64,000 nt of DNA from positions 111,719 to 175,718 of the forward strand of contig NZ_JAHQZT010000009.1 of the NCBI RefSeq assembly GCF_019061305.1, read 5' to 3'. Positions 63,959-64,000 of this stretch are shown in pieces. The notes beneath the pieces were generated by a model. That model made no database searches. It was not told where the DNA came from and saw nothing but the letters and a program-made list of their open reading frames with translations. The DNA is from Marinobacterium weihaiense. GTDB taxonomy: Bacteria > Pseudomonadota > Gammaproteobacteria > Pseudomonadales > Balneatricaceae. The translations under genes and the position numbers were made by a program. The first letter of the stretch is position 1; each line of letters begins with the position of its first letter.

Positions 63959-64000
63959 GCTTGGCGATGACCTACTCTCACATGGGGAAGCCCCACACTA
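63959..64000 (-). rRNA. rrf: 5S ribosomal RNA, 3' portion
   Basis: The last 42 bases match the 3' end of 5S rRNA read on the minus strand: TAGTGTGGGGCTTCCCCATG followed by TGAGAGTAGGTCATCGCCAA. The rest of the gene, and presumably 23S and 16S, lie beyond the right edge. A terminator follows on the same strand. Confidence 0.93.

Overview
The window is ordinary chromosomal DNA of a gammaproteobacterium. Gene order (nadB | rpoE-rseA-rseC-degP-lepA-lepB-DUF4845-rnc-era-recO-pdxJ-acpS, dusB-fis-purH-purD, relA-mazG, prkA-yeaH-spoVR) is typical of the Pseudomonadales/Oceanospirillales branch. The cyo oxidase, uracil permease and moderately high GC suggest an aerobic heterotroph, perhaps a marine Oceanospirillaceae-type organism. 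The genus is inference only. Coding density is high, and no insertion sequence, integrase, CRISPR array or tRNA was seen.

Region 1 (1-10067) is a tad/flp (Flp type IVc pilus) locus on the minus strand: flp prepilin, prepilin peptidase, an AAA+ ATPase, rcpC, rcpA secretin, a small lipoprotein, three TadE/G-type pseudopilins, tadZ and the start of the tadA ATPase, which runs off the left edge. A divergent receiver-AraC regulator (9147-10067) faces it. The intergenic region carries two near-identical 14-bp direct repeats exactly 22 bp apart, placed to overlap the missing -35 of the flp promoter.

Region 2 (10076-25015) is housekeeping: uracil uptake and salvage (uraA-upp), hpt, a small promoter-and-terminator-bounded gene, a ParA/DUF2333 pair, aroQ, accB-accC, prmA, a zinc-ribbon DUF3426 protein, dusB-fis, purH-purD, a LysE exporter and a lipoprotein. 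Region 3 (25217-36812) holds a branched-chain 2-oxoacid dehydrogenase operon whose leucine dehydrogenase has lost its NAD-binding domain. It is followed by prkA-yeaH-spoVR, a HIT protein, and phosphotransacetylase/acetate kinase. Region 4 (36921-50175) contains rlmB, the cyoABCDE quinol oxidase (cyoA interrupted by an in-frame amber codon), adk, ppc, mazG and relA. Region 5 (50324-64000) contains cysM, the acpS-to-lepA block, and the sigma-E block with an anti-sigma factor that appears fused to the C-terminal domain of RseB. It ends with nadB, ygfX, sdhE and the 3' end of a minus-strand rRNA operon (5S) at the right edge.

The points most worth checking are the RseA-RseB fusion, the Rossmann-less leucine dehydrogenase, the cyoA amber codon, the flp operator architecture, the ATPase inside the tad operon, the ParA/DUF2333 pair and the small transcription unit at 12785-13070. 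I did not find an obvious wholly new defence or mobile system. Start sites were chosen by ribosome-binding sequence where the longest frame looked over-extended.
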